From contig JAEZWL010000162.1 in assembly GCA_023420245.1 (NCBI GenBank), positions 1-23,775 of the forward strand: a stretch of DNA of 23,775 bases, in the 5' to 3' direction. The notes beneath the pieces were generated by a model that saw only the letters and a program-made list of their open reading frames with translations, made no database searches and had not been told where the DNA came from. Shown one piece after another: positions 7,281 through 14,373 of this stretch. Each line of letters starts with the position of its first letter. Within the stretch, counting starts at the first letter, position 1. This DNA is from Bacillota bacterium (GTDB taxonomy: Bacteria; Bacillota; Clostridia; Oscillospirales; Acutalibacteraceae). The translations under genes were made by a program, and so were the position numbers.

Positions 7281-7299
7281 CTGCAATTATTTTTCCTCT

Positions 7300-8229
7300 T
7301 TATCCGATAAAATGCGGGGTAGACAAGTATCTTTCACCGGTATCCGGCAAAAGCGCGACAATGTTTTTCCCCTTGTTTTCCGGTCTTGAGGCCAACTCGG
7401 CAGCCGCCCAAACCGCCGCGCCCGAGGATATTCCAACCAACAGACCTTCGCTTCTGCAAAGCTCCCGTGCAGTGGCGAACGCGTCTTCTCCCTTGACCTG
7501 AATTACTTCATCATAAATTTGGGTATTCAGCGCTTCCGGTACAAACCCGGCGCCAAGCCCCTGAATGCTGTGAGCGCCCGCCTTGCCCCCGGATAAAACC
7601 GGGGAATCAAAGGGCTCCACCGCAATTATTTTTACATTCGGATTCTGAGATTTTAAATATTCGCCCGTTCCGGTCAAGGTTCCGCCCGTTCCAACACCGG
7701 CAACAAACAAATCAACCTTACCGTCGGTGTCGCGCCAGATTTCCGGCCCGGTGGTTTCTCGGTGCGCTTTGGGATTCGACGGATTGCTGAATTGACCCGG
7801 CATATAGGAATTCGGCGTTGTTTTCAACAGCTCATTGGCTTTTTCAATAGCGCCCGTCATCCCCTTTGCGCCGTCAGTCAAAACAACCTGCGCGCCATAC
7901 GCTTTGAGCAGGTTTCTTCTTTCCACGCTCATGGTTTCCGGCATAGTGAGAATAACGCGATATCCTCTGGAAGAAGCGACGAAAGCCAGACCGATTCCGG
8001 CATTGCCGCTGGTAGGCTCAATGATGACGGAGCCTTCCTGAATCAGCCCCTGTTCTTCAGCATCATTAATGAGAGAAAGCGCCATCCTGTCCTTGACACT
8101 TCCCGCCGGATTAAAGAATTCCAGCTTCCCGAATATGACCGCCCCCAGATCTTTTTGCTTGTTATACTTCGCAAGCTCCAGCAATGGCGTATTTCCAATC
8201 AGTTCATCCAGACTTTTGTACGTATTCAA
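7300..8229 (-). CDS. cysK: Cysteine synthase A (O-acetylserine sulfhydrylase)
   Basis: PLP enzyme that makes L-cysteine from O-acetylserine and sulfide. The 309 residues match CysK. The PLP lysine lies in NPAGSVKDRMAL near residue 42, the substrate loop is EPTSGNAGIGLAFVA, the phosphate-binding loop is GTGGTLTGTGEYLK, and GISSGAA with LLPDTGERYLST ends the protein. The TTG at 8229 follows GGGAG by about 8 nt and gives the usual N-terminus; an upstream TTG at 8244 would include that site in the coding region. It is divergent from a CymR-like repressor gene and has its own strong promoter. In Bacillus CysK also acts as co-repressor partner of CymR, so a regulatory role is plausible here. Confidence 0.96.
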   Translation of the reverse strand: MNTYKSLDELIGNTPLLELAKYNKQKDLGAVIFGKLEFFNPAGSVKDRMALSLINDAEEQGLIQEGSVIIEPTSGNAGIGLAFVASSRGYRVILTMPETMSVERRNLLKAYGAQVVLTDGAKGMTGAIEKANELLKTTPNSYMPGQFSNPSNPKAHRETTGPEIWRDTDGKVDLFVAGVGTGGTLTGTGEYLKSQNPNVKIIAVEPFDSPVLSGGKAGAHSIQGLGAGFVPEALNTQIYDEVIQVKGEDAFATARELCRSEGLLVGISSGAAVWAAAELASRPENKGKNIVALLPDTGERYLSTPHFIG

Positions 8230-8286
8230 AATACCATCTCCCAAAATTTATAGGTTCACTATTGATATATTGACACTATGTTTTCT

Positions 8287-8314
8287 ATTATAGGCGATTC
8301 CCTGTTTTTGTCAA
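8287..8314 (-). promoter_or_regulatory. Sigma-A promoter of cysK
   Basis: Minus-strand TTGACA (8314-8309), 16-bp spacer, and TATAAT (8292-8287). The leader to the cysK TTG is about 55 nt and contains the direct repeat CACTAT flanking TGATATATTGA (about 8257-8279), a possible binding site. Confidence 0.8.
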
Positions 8315-8347
8315 CCTGACTGCACAGAGAAAGCGGTTGCATCAAAT

Positions 8348-8362
8348 ATAGCGGTATGCTAT
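8348..8362. promoter_or_regulatory. Dyad between the divergent cysK and cymR promoters
   Basis: ATAGC-GGTAT-GCTAT has perfect 5-bp arms and a 5-bp spacer. It lies between the two -35 boxes, where an autoregulating repressor could act on both promoters. The rest of the 329-bp intergenic stretch 8230-8558 holds the two promoters and a long cymR leader. Confidence 0.35.
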
Positions 8363-8382
8363 GTTAATATCCTGTGCTCCCC

Positions 8383-8411
8383 TTGACGAATTTTAACTTT
8401 CCATATATTAT
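8383..8411 (+). promoter_or_regulatory. Sigma-A promoter of the Rrf2 regulator gene
   Basis: TTGACG (8383-8388), 17-bp spacer, and TATTAT (8406-8411). It implies a leader of about 140 nt before the ATG at 8559, long for a regulator gene. Within it ATACAAGC (8428-8435) can pair with GCTTGTAT (8512-8519). Confidence 0.7.
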
Positions 8412-8558
8412 TATCTTAAGAGTGTGTATACAAGCTTCAAATTCCAGCCTGTTTTTACTGAAAACATTTTCTTCGGTATTAAGGATGGAAAGTATCCGTG
8501 CGTTTTTTCTGGCTTGTATGCTCCGGAATATGAATTCAGCTTTTGGAAGGAGAATAAA

Positions 8559-9005
8559 ATGAGAATCTCTTCGAAGGGAAGATATGGACTTGCCGCTATG
8601 ATTAGCATGGCGCAAAATTATTCCAGTGACGAATGCACCACCATCGTCAGTATTTCGGATAAACTGGGCATTTCAAAAATATATTTGGAGCAGGTATTTT
8701 CTCTCCTTAAGAGAGCTGAACTGGTTTTTGCCGCAAAAGGAGCGCAGGGCGGATATAAATTATGCAAACCGCCGCAAACCATTAACGCTTATGAAATTCT
8801 GCGTGCGCTGGAGCAGTCTCTCTTTGAAAAAACCGACGAATCCGTGGCAAAGCAGGCGCGTGAAATTGAGCAAACAATGCAAGCTGTCGTTTTTTCTGAA
8901 ATCGACGGCGCTATTGCCGCCGCGCTTAAGAAGATTTCCCTATATGATCTGGTTCTGGAAGCGGAAAAACAAAAACAAAATTCCGGATTTATGTTTTATA
9001 TTTAA
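8559..9005 (+). CDS. cymR: Rrf2-family repressor, CymR-like (cysteine metabolism regulator)
   Basis: Winged-helix Rrf2 protein of 148 residues. The N-terminus MRISSKGRYGLAAMISMAQ and the wing LVFAAKGAQGGYKLCKPP are typical. The three closely spaced cysteines that hold the Fe-S cluster in IscR and NsrR are absent; only two scattered cysteines occur. This fits the CymR branch, which senses cysteine status through complex formation with CysK. The C-terminus EKQKQNSGFMFYI ends in an aromatic-Ile tail much like my recollection of Bacillus CymR, and its position divergent from cysK supports the call. The ATG at 8559 follows AAGGAG at good spacing. An in-frame upstream extension to a GTG at 8424 lacks a site and family similarity. 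Targets other than cysK cannot be named. Confidence 0.85.
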   Translation: MRISSKGRYGLAAMISMAQNYSSDECTTIVSISDKLGISKIYLEQVFSLLKRAELVFAAKGAQGGYKLCKPPQTINAYEILRALEQSLFEKTDESVAKQAREIEQTMQAVVFSEIDGAIAAALKKISLYDLVLEAEKQKQNSGFMFYI

Positions 9006-9006
9006 G

Positions 9007-9024
9007 TATAGTCGATCGACTATA
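9007..9024. repeat. Perfect 18-bp palindrome after cymR
   Basis: TATAGTCGATCGACTATA begins one base after the cymR stop codon. The same 10-base half, TATAGTCGAT, recurs near 14455. It looks like an operator for a dimeric regulator (TetR-type sites have this form), but no promoter or gene start is next to it. Confidence 0.55.
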
Positions 9025-9056
9025 ACAGTCGCCATCCGGCATCGCTATAGAACCGA

Positions 9057-9094
9057 CAAAGCCTTCCGTCACTTTTCCGTGGCGGAAGGCTTTG
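9057..9094. terminator. Bidirectional terminator between cymR and the pentapeptide gene
   Basis: A 16-bp stem with one G-T pair (CAAAGCCTTCCGTCAC / GTGGCGGAAGGCTTTG) and the 6-nt loop TTTTCC lies between two convergent genes. The U-tracts on both sides are short, so termination may be partial. Confidence 0.75.
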
Positions 9095-9100
9095 TTGATT

Positions 9101-9739
9101 CTAGTGAATGATCAGCCCCAGAAAGCGCGACAGGTCGCAGGCCTGAACCGCAGTAACAATCGCGCCCTGAAGCTCCGGACCGGAGAGTAGAATGCCATCG
9201 ATATTGCAGCTGGTCAGGTCGATCCCTTTTAAGGGAGTTTGGAGAAACTCCGCCTGCGCGAGCCTACAGCCCTGAAACCGGATTTGCTTCATCGAGCACT
9301 GCTGGAACATTCCCCCGGTGAAATCCGTTTCCTCTAACAAAACATTCTTCATTTTTGCGGAAGACAGGTTTGCCATTCGAAAATTACAGCTGCGCACTGT
9401 AACATGATCAAAAACCGCTTCGGCAAAATCGGTGCCAACCGCCTTGCAGTTTTCAAAACAGACGTTTCGGAACACACAGCCGGATAAATTCACGTTGGAT
9501 AGATCACATTTTTGAAAAATCGCATTTTCAAAATAAATACCGTGGAATTCACACTGCTGAAACCTGCAATTATCAAAAAAATCATCACGAAATTCGATGA
9601 TTTCCAAAAAAAGGTTATCCATATCCGCGTTAATAAAATGGTAGCCTATAATGTCAGATTCCCCCGCAAGAGCCTCTTCTGCCATGGTTTGCAGATTGTC
9701 TGCTTTTTTGCGTTCCTTTGTTAATTCCGGATATTCCAA
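9101..9739 (-). CDS. Pentapeptide-repeat protein, Qnr/EfsQnr-like
   Basis: A 212-residue protein whose region from about 30 to 190 is built of A(D/N)LXX-type pentapeptides, for example CDLSNVNLSGCVFRNVCFEN and CNFRMANLSSAKMKNV. Such repeats form a right-handed square beta-helix that mimics B-DNA. Length and ends recall the chromosomal Qnr of enterococci (EfsQnr): a YP near the N-terminus, LKGIDLTSCNIDGI, and a C-terminal VTAVQACDLSRFLGLIIH resembling its VTPEQA...LGLVIT. Qnr proteins bind DNA gyrase and topoisomerase IV and protect them from quinolones. No signal peptide is seen, so it is cytosolic. The TTG at 9739 is preceded by a G-rich site (GGGGAGAGGG). It lies 27 nt behind degV and is probably co-transcribed. 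The repeat fold is certain; the Qnr role is an inference from remembered sequences. Confidence 0.85.
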   Translation of the reverse strand: MEYPELTKERKKADNLQTMAEEALAGESDIIGYHFINADMDNLFLEIIEFRDDFFDNCRFQQCEFHGIYFENAIFQKCDLSNVNLSGCVFRNVCFENCKAVGTDFAEAVFDHVTVRSCNFRMANLSSAKMKNVLLEETDFTGGMFQQCSMKQIRFQGCRLAQAEFLQTPLKGIDLTSCNIDGILLSGPELQGAIVTAVQACDLSRFLGLIIH

Positions 9740-9766
9740 TAAAGCCCTCTCCCCCCTTCACACAGG

Positions 9767-10627
9767 TCACTCCTGTGCCATAAAAAGTACGCCCAGAGTA
9801 TTGGGACCGCAGTGGGACGAAATCGTACAGCTCGCTGTTGTAATATGTATCTCTCGAAAAGCCGCCAGAGACTGAAGCTCCTGTTTTACAAGACGGGAGT
9901 ATTCACAGGGAATTCCCGAGTGTGTAATAAACGCGTGGTCCGGCTTCATATTCTTGTATTTAGCAACGGTATCAGCCGTATATTTGCGGAGCACATCGTC
10001 CAGCTTCCCGCGATATTTTTTGCCGACAACCATCGCTCCTTCGTGCTGGTTGTCTACCTCAATGCACGGCTTCAGCTGAAGCAGATTTGCACCCATCGCG
10101 ACAATGGAGGAACAACGCCCGCCTGTGTGCATAAATTCCAATGTATCCAAAATAAAGCTGGCACGAACGTGCGGAATCAGAGAAACAATTTCCGTCTGAA
10201 TCTGTCTGGCAGGCATCCCCGCCGCAATCCGGTTTGCCGCTTCAATTACCAGAAGCCCTGTTCCGGTTGAAAGGCTGCACGAATCGACCGGATAAACATT
10301 CCCGAGTTCTTCGGCAGCAATGCGACAGTTTTGGTAGGATGAGGAAAGCGCGGAACCAAGATTAAGGTGTACTACCTGATATCCCCGCTCCACCCATGGT
10401 TTAAAATAGCGATAATACTCCCCGGCACCAATTGCGGCAGTTTTAGGAAGCACCTTCTCCCGGCACCAGGTTTGAAAAATATCCGGCGGTGTAATATCGA
10501 CATTATCTAAATATTGCTTGCCGTTTAAAATAATGTGGTAAGGAAAGTATTCAACGTGATAACGTTCTTTCAGGTCACTTCCCAGATCGCAGGTACTATC
10601 TGCGCTCAGGATTATCTTCTGGCTCAA
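9767..10627 (-). CDS. DegV family fatty-acid-binding protein
   Basis: A 286-residue DegV protein. Members bind a fatty acid between two domains, and several act as FakB, presenting the lipid to the kinase FakA; no FakA gene is visible here. Family segments include ILSADSTCDLGSDLKERY at the N-terminus, a DNVDITPPDIF region, LNLGSALSSSYQNCRIAAEE, LDTLEFMHTGGRCSS and LKPCIEVDN. The usual TSQPSPGEF ligand motif appears as KTAAIGAGEYYRYF, so lipid contacts may differ. The start is TTG at 10627 with AAGGAG 9 nt upstream. It is the first gene of a two-gene unit with the pentapeptide protein and has its own promoter. Confidence 0.92.
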   Translation of the reverse strand: MSQKIILSADSTCDLGSDLKERYHVEYFPYHIILNGKQYLDNVDITPPDIFQTWCREKVLPKTAAIGAGEYYRYFKPWVERGYQVVHLNLGSALSSSYQNCRIAAEELGNVYPVDSCSLSTGTGLLVIEAANRIAAGMPARQIQTEIVSLIPHVRASFILDTLEFMHTGGRCSSIVAMGANLLQLKPCIEVDNQHEGAMVVGKKYRGKLDDVLRKYTADTVAKYKNMKPDHAFITHSGIPCEYSRLVKQELQSLAAFREIHITTASCTISSHCGPNTLGVLFMAQE

Positions 10628-10688
10628 TCCTTTTCGCTCCTTCTGTGAATCGATCCGTTAATTATTCAAAATAGAACCACTTTAGTAA

Positions 10689-10717
10689 ATAATACAACGA
10701 GACAAAAACACAGTCAA
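10689..10717 (-). promoter_or_regulatory. Sigma-A promoter of degV
   Basis: Minus-strand TTGACT (10717-10712), 17-bp spacer, and TATTAT (10694-10689), about 60 nt before the TTG start. The rest of the 300-bp divergent gap 10628-10927 holds the transporter promoter and a 12-bp palindrome AAGCTGCAGCTT (10768-10779); I see nothing else. Confidence 0.75.
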
Positions 10718-10834
10718 GAAAAGAAATAAGATAATTTATTAACACAAGAAGTGCCGCTGAACAAATAAAGCTGCAGCTTACCCACCTTTTTTTACCTGTT
10801 ACGGGACTGATGATTACCGGATAATCTCCACGCC

Positions 10835-10863
10835 TTTACACTCGTTTCTTTTTTCTATATAGT
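10835..10863 (+). promoter_or_regulatory. Sigma-A promoter of the MFS transporter
   Basis: TTTACA (10835-10840), 17-bp spacer, and TATAGT (10858-10863) give a leader of about 58 nt. The imperfect dyad GTAACC ... GGTCAC (10862-10882) follows the -10. Confidence 0.65.
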
Positions 10864-10927
10864 AACCATAGAAAGAGGTCACAAAAATATAATTCTCTTT
10901 TACTCTACAAAGAATGGATGAATCAAA

Positions 10928-12199
10928 TTGAAAAAACAACTCGAAAGACTTTGGACACGCAGCTTTTTTATTTTATGGCAGGGGCAGCTTATTTCCACAC
11001 TGGGAGACGCGGTATATAGCATTGCTCTGGGATTCTGGGTGCTCTCGGTTACCGGCTCCACCGCTTTAATGGGCACGCTGATGGCAGCCTCCACGTTGCC
11101 CGGAGTGTTGGTCTCCCCTTTTGCGGGCGTACTGATTGACCGCTGCAACAAAAAACGCTTATTCATTATAACGGATATCATCCGCGGCATCTGCATTCTT
11201 TCTCTTTCCGCCGCCGCTTATTCGGGAAAAATAGAGATTTGGATGACCTTTGCGGCAGGGATAATTCTGAGTGTCTGCGGTGCATTGTTTTCTCCAGGGG
11301 TGCAATCCGCAATGCCGGATCTTGTTCCGAAATCAAAAGTGGCCAACGCTACCTCCGCTTTCTCTATTGTCACGGTAGGCTCTAATATGATTGGGAGTGT
11401 AGCCGGAGGATTTTTGTTCCAGGCACTCGGCGCACCGATTCTTTTCCTTTTTGACGGGCTTTCATTCCTTTTCTCCGGAGCCACAATTCCGTTTGTGAAG
11501 ATACCGAATAACACCGGCAAAAATGAGAAGCTCCACTTTTTTGAGGATATGGCGGAAGGATTTCGCTATATGTGGAACCAAACCGGCTTAAGAATCATTT
11601 TATTACTGGCCGCACTGATCAACTTTTTCTGCTTTATCGGCATTGTGCTGTTTCTTCCGCTGTTTCAGTCAACACCATCTCTCGGAGCCGGGAAATACGG
11701 AGTCGCAATGGGCAGCTATATGGCCGGCGCTTTCGCGGGATTTCTTCTGTTCTCCATTATTTCATTAAAAGCAAAGCATAAAGCCAAGCTTTTTATTTTA
11801 GCAAATATTATAATGGATCTGTTTACCGTAATCGCAGTAAATCAATCCTCTTTTCCGCTTATGATCCTGTTTATCGTGGTCGCGGGATTTACCAATTCCA
11901 TTGTAAACGTATTGCTGATGGCTACGGTGCAAACCTCTACCCACACGGAAGTGAGAGGTAAGGTCATGTCGTTTATGAGCATGATAACGCAGGGGCTCAC
12001 GCCATTTGCAATGGCGTTCGGCGGCATACTCGGCGCTATTTTTCCGATTCGCTCGGTAATCTCAGCTGCTTTTTTAATCGTCCTGATTACTTCCGTTCCG
12101 GCATTCTTCTCGAAATCCTTTAAGAATTATCTTACTGCGGAAGTAAAGGAAGAAAATGCACCGGAACCAATCGCCGAGGCGGAATCCGCCGTAAATTAA
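10928..12199 (+). CDS. MFS transporter, macrolide-efflux/EntS-like (MFS_3)
   Basis: A 423-residue integral membrane protein of about twelve segments, of the Mef/EntS type of proton-driven exporters. The N-terminus reads FILWQGQLISTLGDAVYSIALGFWVL, and the family loop GVLIDRCNKKRLFIITDIIRG (the motif-A position) follows helix 2. A second-half loop VRGKVMSFMSMI and an acidic tail rich in Glu, Ala and Pro end it. Relatives export macrolides, siderophores or other compounds; the substrate cannot be assigned. The start must be the TTG at 10928 or later, because an in-frame stop lies at 10919-10921. There is no good ribosome binding site; a five-codon mini-ORF (ATG at 10914) ends in a TGA that overlaps this TTG, so re-initiation is possible. 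It is divergent from degV. Confidence 0.9.
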   Translation: MKKQLERLWTRSFFILWQGQLISTLGDAVYSIALGFWVLSVTGSTALMGTLMAASTLPGVLVSPFAGVLIDRCNKKRLFIITDIIRGICILSLSAAAYSGKIEIWMTFAAGIILSVCGALFSPGVQSAMPDLVPKSKVANATSAFSIVTVGSNMIGSVAGGFLFQALGAPILFLFDGLSFLFSGATIPFVKIPNNTGKNEKLHFFEDMAEGFRYMWNQTGLRIILLLAALINFFCFIGIVLFLPLFQSTPSLGAGKYGVAMGSYMAGAFAGFLLFSIISLKAKHKAKLFILANIIMDLFTVIAVNQSSFPLMILFIVVAGFTNSIVNVLLMATVQTSTHTEVRGKVMSFMSMITQGLTPFAMAFGGILGAIFPIRSVISAAFLIVLITSVPAFFSKSFKNYLTAEVKEENAPEPIAEAESAVN

Positions 12200-12375
12200 C
12201 TTTGTTCGGGCTCACCGGGAACGGAGACTCTGCGGCGCTCCAATAAATCAATCCCGTCGGAGGTATACGGTCTGCCGCAAATCGGACAGAAATTGTAGCG
12301 CTGTACATTTCCGTTTACCAGAATCATTTCTCCTTCAAAATTTTCACAATAGGTGCACGAAGAAAGCTCGTTCAA
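12196..12375 (-). CDS. Small zinc-ribbon-like protein (59 aa)
   Basis: Too short for most ORF cut-offs but well supported. The reading starts MNELSSCTYCENFEGEMILV and continues with NFCPICGRPYTSDGIDLLE, giving CxxC pairs at residues 7/10 and 30/33, the pattern of a treble-clef or zinc-ribbon knuckle. The tail ERRRVSVPGEPEQS is charged. The TTG at 12375 follows GAGG with an 8-nt gap. Its TAA overlaps the TAA of the convergent MFS gene (12197-12199), so the genes share three bases and no terminator separates them. Function is unknown; a nucleic-acid-binding or protein-binding role is typical of such ribbons but not shown here. Confidence 0.75.
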   Translation of the reverse strand: MNELSSCTYCENFEGEMILVNGNVQRYNFCPICGRPYTSDGIDLLERRRVSVPGEPEQS

Positions 12376-12426
12376 TCAAATCACCTCGATTGGTATTTGT
12401 TATTCAGTTTTCTCGATTCTGTCTGC

Positions 12427-12454
12427 ACTATACCATAGCGCCAATTGACTCCAA
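12427..12454 (-). promoter_or_regulatory. Possible promoter of the zinc-ribbon gene
   Basis: Minus-strand TTGGAG (12454-12449), 16-bp spacer, and TATAGT (12432-12427). The -35 is imperfect. Confidence 0.4.
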
Positions 12455-12508
12455 AAACCTCCAGTCTTCCAAAAATATAAGGATTCTTTTCAGGTGAAGC
12501 TGCTTAAC

Positions 12509-12545
12509 AAAAATCCGGGAACCACTCAAGGCCCCCGGATTTTTT
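12509..12545 (-). terminator. Terminator of the chemoreceptor gene
   Basis: On the minus strand AAAAATCCGGG pairs with CCCGGATTTTT across a 14-nt loop and ends in a T-run, 13 nt after the chemoreceptor stop codon. Confidence 0.88.
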
Positions 12546-12557
12546 ATGACTGCTTGA

Positions 12558-14249
12558 TTATTGCTGGATTTCCTGTTTTAATTTGAACTTTCTGACCAGT
12601 TCGATCAAAGATTTTGCTTGACCGGAAAGCTCTTCGCTGGCCGCCGCGCTTTCCTCCGCAGTGGCGGAATTGGTTTGAACCACATTTGAAATCTGGTCGA
12701 TTCCTATTGTAACCTGAGTAAGCGAATCTGATTGCTTGACAGATGCATTTGTAATTTGATCCACCATTTGCGCAACAACCGATGCGTTTTCTACAACCTT
12801 CTTCAGCGATTGGGCAGTTTTTTCCGCAACCTTTGTCCCGTTGTCGACCTGCTCGATGGAATTTCCGATTAAAGCATTGGTGTTTTTTGCGGCTTCCGCG
12901 CTTTTGCTTGCAAGATTGCGTACTTCATCCGCCACTACAGCAAAGCCTTTTCCCGCTTCTCCCGCTCTTGCGGCTTCCACAGCCGCGTTTAAAGCGAGAA
13001 TATTTGTTTGGAATGCGATATCTTCAATCGTTTTAATGATTTTTCCGATTTCATTTGAAGATGCGCTGATCAAAGACATAGCCTGGATCATTTCGCTCAT
13101 GTGCGCGTTGCTGATGTCGATTTCATCTTTGACGCGATTGACATTTACGCTGGCTTCCCTGGCATGCTCCGCGTTTTCATTGACGTTATCGGATATTTCC
13201 GTCAGCTGGGAGTTGAGCTCTTCAATTGAGCTGGCCTGTTCCGCGGTACCCTGCGCCAAAGCCTGCGCTCCGTTCGATACCTGCTCCGAACCGCCGGTTA
13301 CCTGGCTGGCAGCCTGATTAATCTGTGCAAACGCACCGTTCATAGATGCAATAATGCCTTCCATTGAATCTTTAAGCTGTTCAAAATCCCCTTTATAGTC
13401 AACGGTTAAGACAATATCCAGGTCTCCCCCAGCCAATCTGGCAAGGGTTTCCTTCACATCATAAATATATTCCTTCAAAAGATCTATCGTTTGCTTGAAC
13501 GCAATGCCAAGATATCCAATCTCATCCTTTGTGGTGATATTAACATCGACATTCAAGTCTCCCTGCGCCATTCTGAGGGCCGCTTTTTCCATTTCCTTCA
13601 AAGGCTTGCTGATACTGCGCGAAATAACGAAAGCAATTGTCAGAGACAACGCTGCCGATATTATAACAATTAGAATTAACACCAGTCTGATCATAGAGGT
13701 TTCATCGATCAGCGCAGACTTCACCTCATCGCCCATCGTGGTTTTTTCTGTGTACAGCGCGTCCGTATCGGAACGGATTTGATTCGATAAAGGGGTCAGC
13801 TGCTCCGAAACCAGCTTCTGCGCTTCATCGTCCTTGTTTTGACTGGATAAGGAAACTACCTGATCGCGAACCGAAGCAAACTTTGCAAGGTTGTCGCCAA
13901 TTTCTTTGTAATAGGATATTTCCTTATCATTGATTATGTTATCTTTCATATCCGCAAAATAGGCATTAACCTGCTTGTTGGATTGTTCCAGCAGCTTTTT
14001 GGCGTCATTCAGGGACTTTTCATCATTCGCGTTAATAATATCTCGAATGATGGAGCGGTTGTTGTTAAACTCGGTATTAAACCTGCCGATTTCGCCCTGC
14101 GAAAAACCATAATTCTCAAGTGCAGAGCTATATTTGGAATTGATATCATCGATTGCAAAGGAACTTAAGAAACTCCCGATACTGGAAATCAACACAACTA
14201 AAATAAAAGTGAGGGCCAGCTTTTTTCCGATTTTCATATTTTTTAACAT
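12558..14249 (-). CDS. Methyl-accepting chemotaxis protein
   Basis: Transmembrane chemoreceptor of 563 residues that should signal to CheA and CheW. TM1 is at about 10-33 and TM2 at about 187-210, with a 150-residue, mostly helical extracellular part of the four-helix-bundle sensor type. A HAMP domain follows at about 211-263, and a second HAMP-like repeat (LARLAGGDLDIVLTVDYKGD) at about 268-305 suggests a tandem. The signalling domain carries the conserved hairpin tip IEDIAFQTNILALNAAVEAA plus RAGEAGKGFAVVADEVRNLA (about 408-447). No CheR-binding pentapeptide ends the protein. The ATG at 14249 follows AAGGA at good spacing. No other chemotaxis or flagellar gene is in the window, so the ligand is unknown. 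Confidence 0.96.
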   Translation of the reverse strand: MLKNMKIGKKLALTFILVVLISSIGSFLSSFAIDDINSKYSSALENYGFSQGEIGRFNTEFNNNRSIIRDIINANDEKSLNDAKKLLEQSNKQVNAYFADMKDNIINDKEISYYKEIGDNLAKFASVRDQVVSLSSQNKDDEAQKLVSEQLTPLSNQIRSDTDALYTEKTTMGDEVKSALIDETSMIRLVLILIVIISAALSLTIAFVISRSISKPLKEMEKAALRMAQGDLNVDVNITTKDEIGYLGIAFKQTIDLLKEYIYDVKETLARLAGGDLDIVLTVDYKGDFEQLKDSMEGIIASMNGAFAQINQAASQVTGGSEQVSNGAQALAQGTAEQASSIEELNSQLTEISDNVNENAEHAREASVNVNRVKDEIDISNAHMSEMIQAMSLISASSNEIGKIIKTIEDIAFQTNILALNAAVEAARAGEAGKGFAVVADEVRNLASKSAEAAKNTNALIGNSIEQVDNGTKVAEKTAQSLKKVVENASVVAQMVDQITNASVKQSDSLTQVTIGIDQISNVVQTNSATAEESAAASEELSGQAKSLIELVRKFKLKQEIQQ

Positions 14250-14331
14250 AATTTACATCCTTTTCTATAATTTTTATTAGCTTAGACGTCATACAATCAT
14301 TAAATTTTGTATGAAAATCATCTAAATACAC
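14146..14331 (-). CDS. Candidate leader ORF overlapping the chemoreceptor start
   Basis: A GTG at 14331 with AGGGGGTGA 6 nt upstream opens a 61-codon frame (MYLDDFHTKFNDCMTSKLIK...). It runs through the chemoreceptor ATG in another frame and stops 104 nt inside that gene. About 27 codons lie before the overlap. The strong ribosome binding site has no other gene to serve. It may be a translated leader or a coincidence; no family is recognised. Confidence 0.2.
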   Translation of the reverse strand: MYLDDFHTKFNDCMTSKLIKIIEKDVNYVKKYENRKKAGPHFYFSCVDFQYREFLKFLCNR

Positions 14332-14373
14332 AAATCACCCCCTAAAAATATGTACATCTTTGCTAATTATTCA

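Noticed and set aside
8424..8558. N-terminal extension of the Rrf2 regulator from a GTG at 8424
   Set aside because: The ATG at 8559 has AAGGAG and matches the family N-terminus; the extension has neither.
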